Part shown: in pieces, positions 63,166-64,000 of the stretch
Layout: the number at the start of each line of letters is the position of its first letter
How positions within the stretch are numbered: the first letter of the stretch is position 1
Notes under the pieces: model-generated
What the model was told of the DNA's origin: nothing
What the model saw: only the letters and a program-made list of their open reading frames with translations
Databases searched by the model: none
Made by a program: the position numbers and the translations under genes
Source: an uncultured Litoreibacter sp.
GTDB lineage: Bacteria; Pseudomonadota; Alphaproteobacteria; Rhodobacterales; Rhodobacteraceae
NCBI GenBank assembly: GCA_947492995.1
Contig: CANLOU010000002.1
Coordinates: 124,001 to 188,000, forward strand
Direction: 5' to 3'
DNA length: 64,000 bases

Positions 63166-64000
63166 TTAGCCGAAGACCCGTTTGAAGATCGTGTCGACAT
63201 GTTTGGTGTGGTAGCCCATGTCGAATTTTTCGTTGATTTCGTCCACGGAGAGGGCTTTGCAGACTTCCTCGTCGGCCAAGAGTTCCTCGCGGAAATCAGT
63301 GCGGAATTCCCAGACTTTCAGCGCGTTGCGCTGCACCATGGCATAGGCGTCTTCGCGTGATACGCCTGCCTGGGTGAGGGCCAGAAGCACCCGTTGGCTC
63401 ATCACCAGCCCGGGGAATTTATTCATATTGTCGAGCATGTTGTCAGGGAAGATCAGCATTTTGTCGATCACGGAGGTCAGGCGAGCCAACGCGAAATCGA
63501 GCGTGATGGTGGTGTCCGGGCCGATATTGCGTTCGACCGATGAATGACTGATGTCGCGCTCATGCCACAGGGCCACGTTTTCCATGGCAGGGACCACGGC
63601 CATGCGGACCACGCGGGCGAGGCCCGTGAGGTTTTCGGTCAGAATCGGGTTTTTCTTATGCGGCATGGCCGACGAGCCTTTTTGGCCCATCGAGAAAAAC
63701 TCCGCGCCCTCCAGCACCTCGGTGCGCTGCATGTGGCGGATTTCCGTGGAGATGTTTTCGATCGAACTGGCGACCACGCCCAAAGTCGCGAAAAAGGCCG
63801 CGTGGCGGTCGCGGGGGATGACCTGGGTGGAGATCGGTTCGGGGGAAAGGCCGAGTTTCTCGCAGACATGTTCCTCGACCGCGGGGTCGACATTGGCGAA
63901 TGTGCCGATGGCCCCCGAGATGGCGCCTGTGGAAATCTCGTCCCGCGCGGTGCGCAGGCGCGTCAGGTTGCGGTCCATTTCGGCGTAAAAGCGCGCGAAG
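63166..64000 (-). CDS. purB: Adenylosuccinate lyase, C-terminal part (5' end outside the window)
   Basis: A purine-synthesis enzyme cleaving SAICAR and adenylosuccinate. About 277 C-terminal residues are inside the window. The lyase signature GSSAMPHKKNP with the catalytic Ser is present, preceded by IRHMQRTEVLE and followed by WHERDISHSSVERNI. It ends HTKHVDTIFKRVFG. The N-terminal part lies beyond position 64000. Confidence 0.95.
   Translation of the reverse strand, partial: FARFYAEMDRNLTRLRTARDEISTGAISGAIGTFANVDPAVEEHVCEKLGLSPEPISTQVIPRDRHAAFFATLGVVASSIENISTEIRHMQRTEVLEGAEFFSMGQKGSSAMPHKKNPILTENLTGLARVVRMAVVPAMENVALWHERDISHSSVERNIGPDTTITLDFALARLTSVIDKMLIFPDNMLDNMNKFPGLVMSQRVLLALTQAGVSREDAYAMVQRNALKVWEFRTDFREELLADEEVCKALSVDEINEKFDMGYHTKHVDTIFKRVFG

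Overview
The window is chromosomal DNA from an alphaproteobacterium, almost certainly a member of the Rhodobacterales (Roseobacter group). The evidence is a full 14-gene complex I (nuo) operon interrupted by small accessory genes, a NuoE subunit with an Ala/Lys/Pro linker and a helix-hairpin-helix tail, a DctBD/TRAP dicarboxylate locus, a stand-alone Hint-domain protein, GC-rich coding DNA with many stop/start overlaps, and a dispersed intergenic element built on a TATTTTT core.

Region 1-1300: the 3'-truncated end of an M16 metallopeptidase gene on the minus strand. Its only well-placed ATG is followed at once by TAG. A probable nuo promoter lies between it and nuoA.

Region 1318-23916: nuoA-B-C-D-E-F-G-H-I-J-K-L-M-N, all on the plus strand, followed by birA. 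Fourteen non-nuo genes sit between the nuo genes: an RraB-like protein, two sulfotransferase-type P-loop proteins, two small membrane proteins, two secreted proteins, three lipoproteins, a DUF3291 protein, two carboxymuconolactone-decarboxylase-like proteins, and a membrane protein that carries a second copy of the NuoE tail domain. Most junctions overlap (TGATG, ATGA, TAATG), so one coupled transcript is likely.

Region 24278-28163: coaX, ribonuclease J, and a type II NADH dehydrogenase, which is a second and non-pumping route for NADH oxidation.

Region 28384-38885: a gene remnant, a DEAD-box helicase, a YiiX-like amidase and RF3 (minus strand), a Hint-domain protein (minus), an atypical SDR, a sodium:solute symporter, an orphan ABC ATPase, and a cytochrome P450 (minus).

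Region 38968-48647: sensor kinase DctB, a DctD-like regulator with a damaged AAA+ domain, a membrane acyltransferase, the TRAP transporter dctPQM with an intergenic terminator after dctP, and an SLC13-type permease.

Region 48734-64000: tpiA, a 2OG-Fe(II) oxygenase, a TfoX-like protein, an A-type Fe-S carrier and SufT, an MFS transporter with a triple-repeat operator-like array, a RimB/RimK fusion lacking its ATP-grasp core, tgt, a cluster of membrane proteins (a YcxB-like protein and a tandem paralogous pair), lon with a sigma-32-type promoter and a strong terminator, an orphan FliG, a TPR protein and a 54-residue peptide sharing a Cys motif, and the 3' part of purB.

The points most worth following are the duplicated helix-hairpin-helix module tied to NuoE, the RimB fusion to a RimK without an ATP-binding core, the DctD regulator without GAFTGA, and the set of envelope proteins embedded in the nuo operon. 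No CRISPR array, transposase, tRNA or rRNA gene was recognised.
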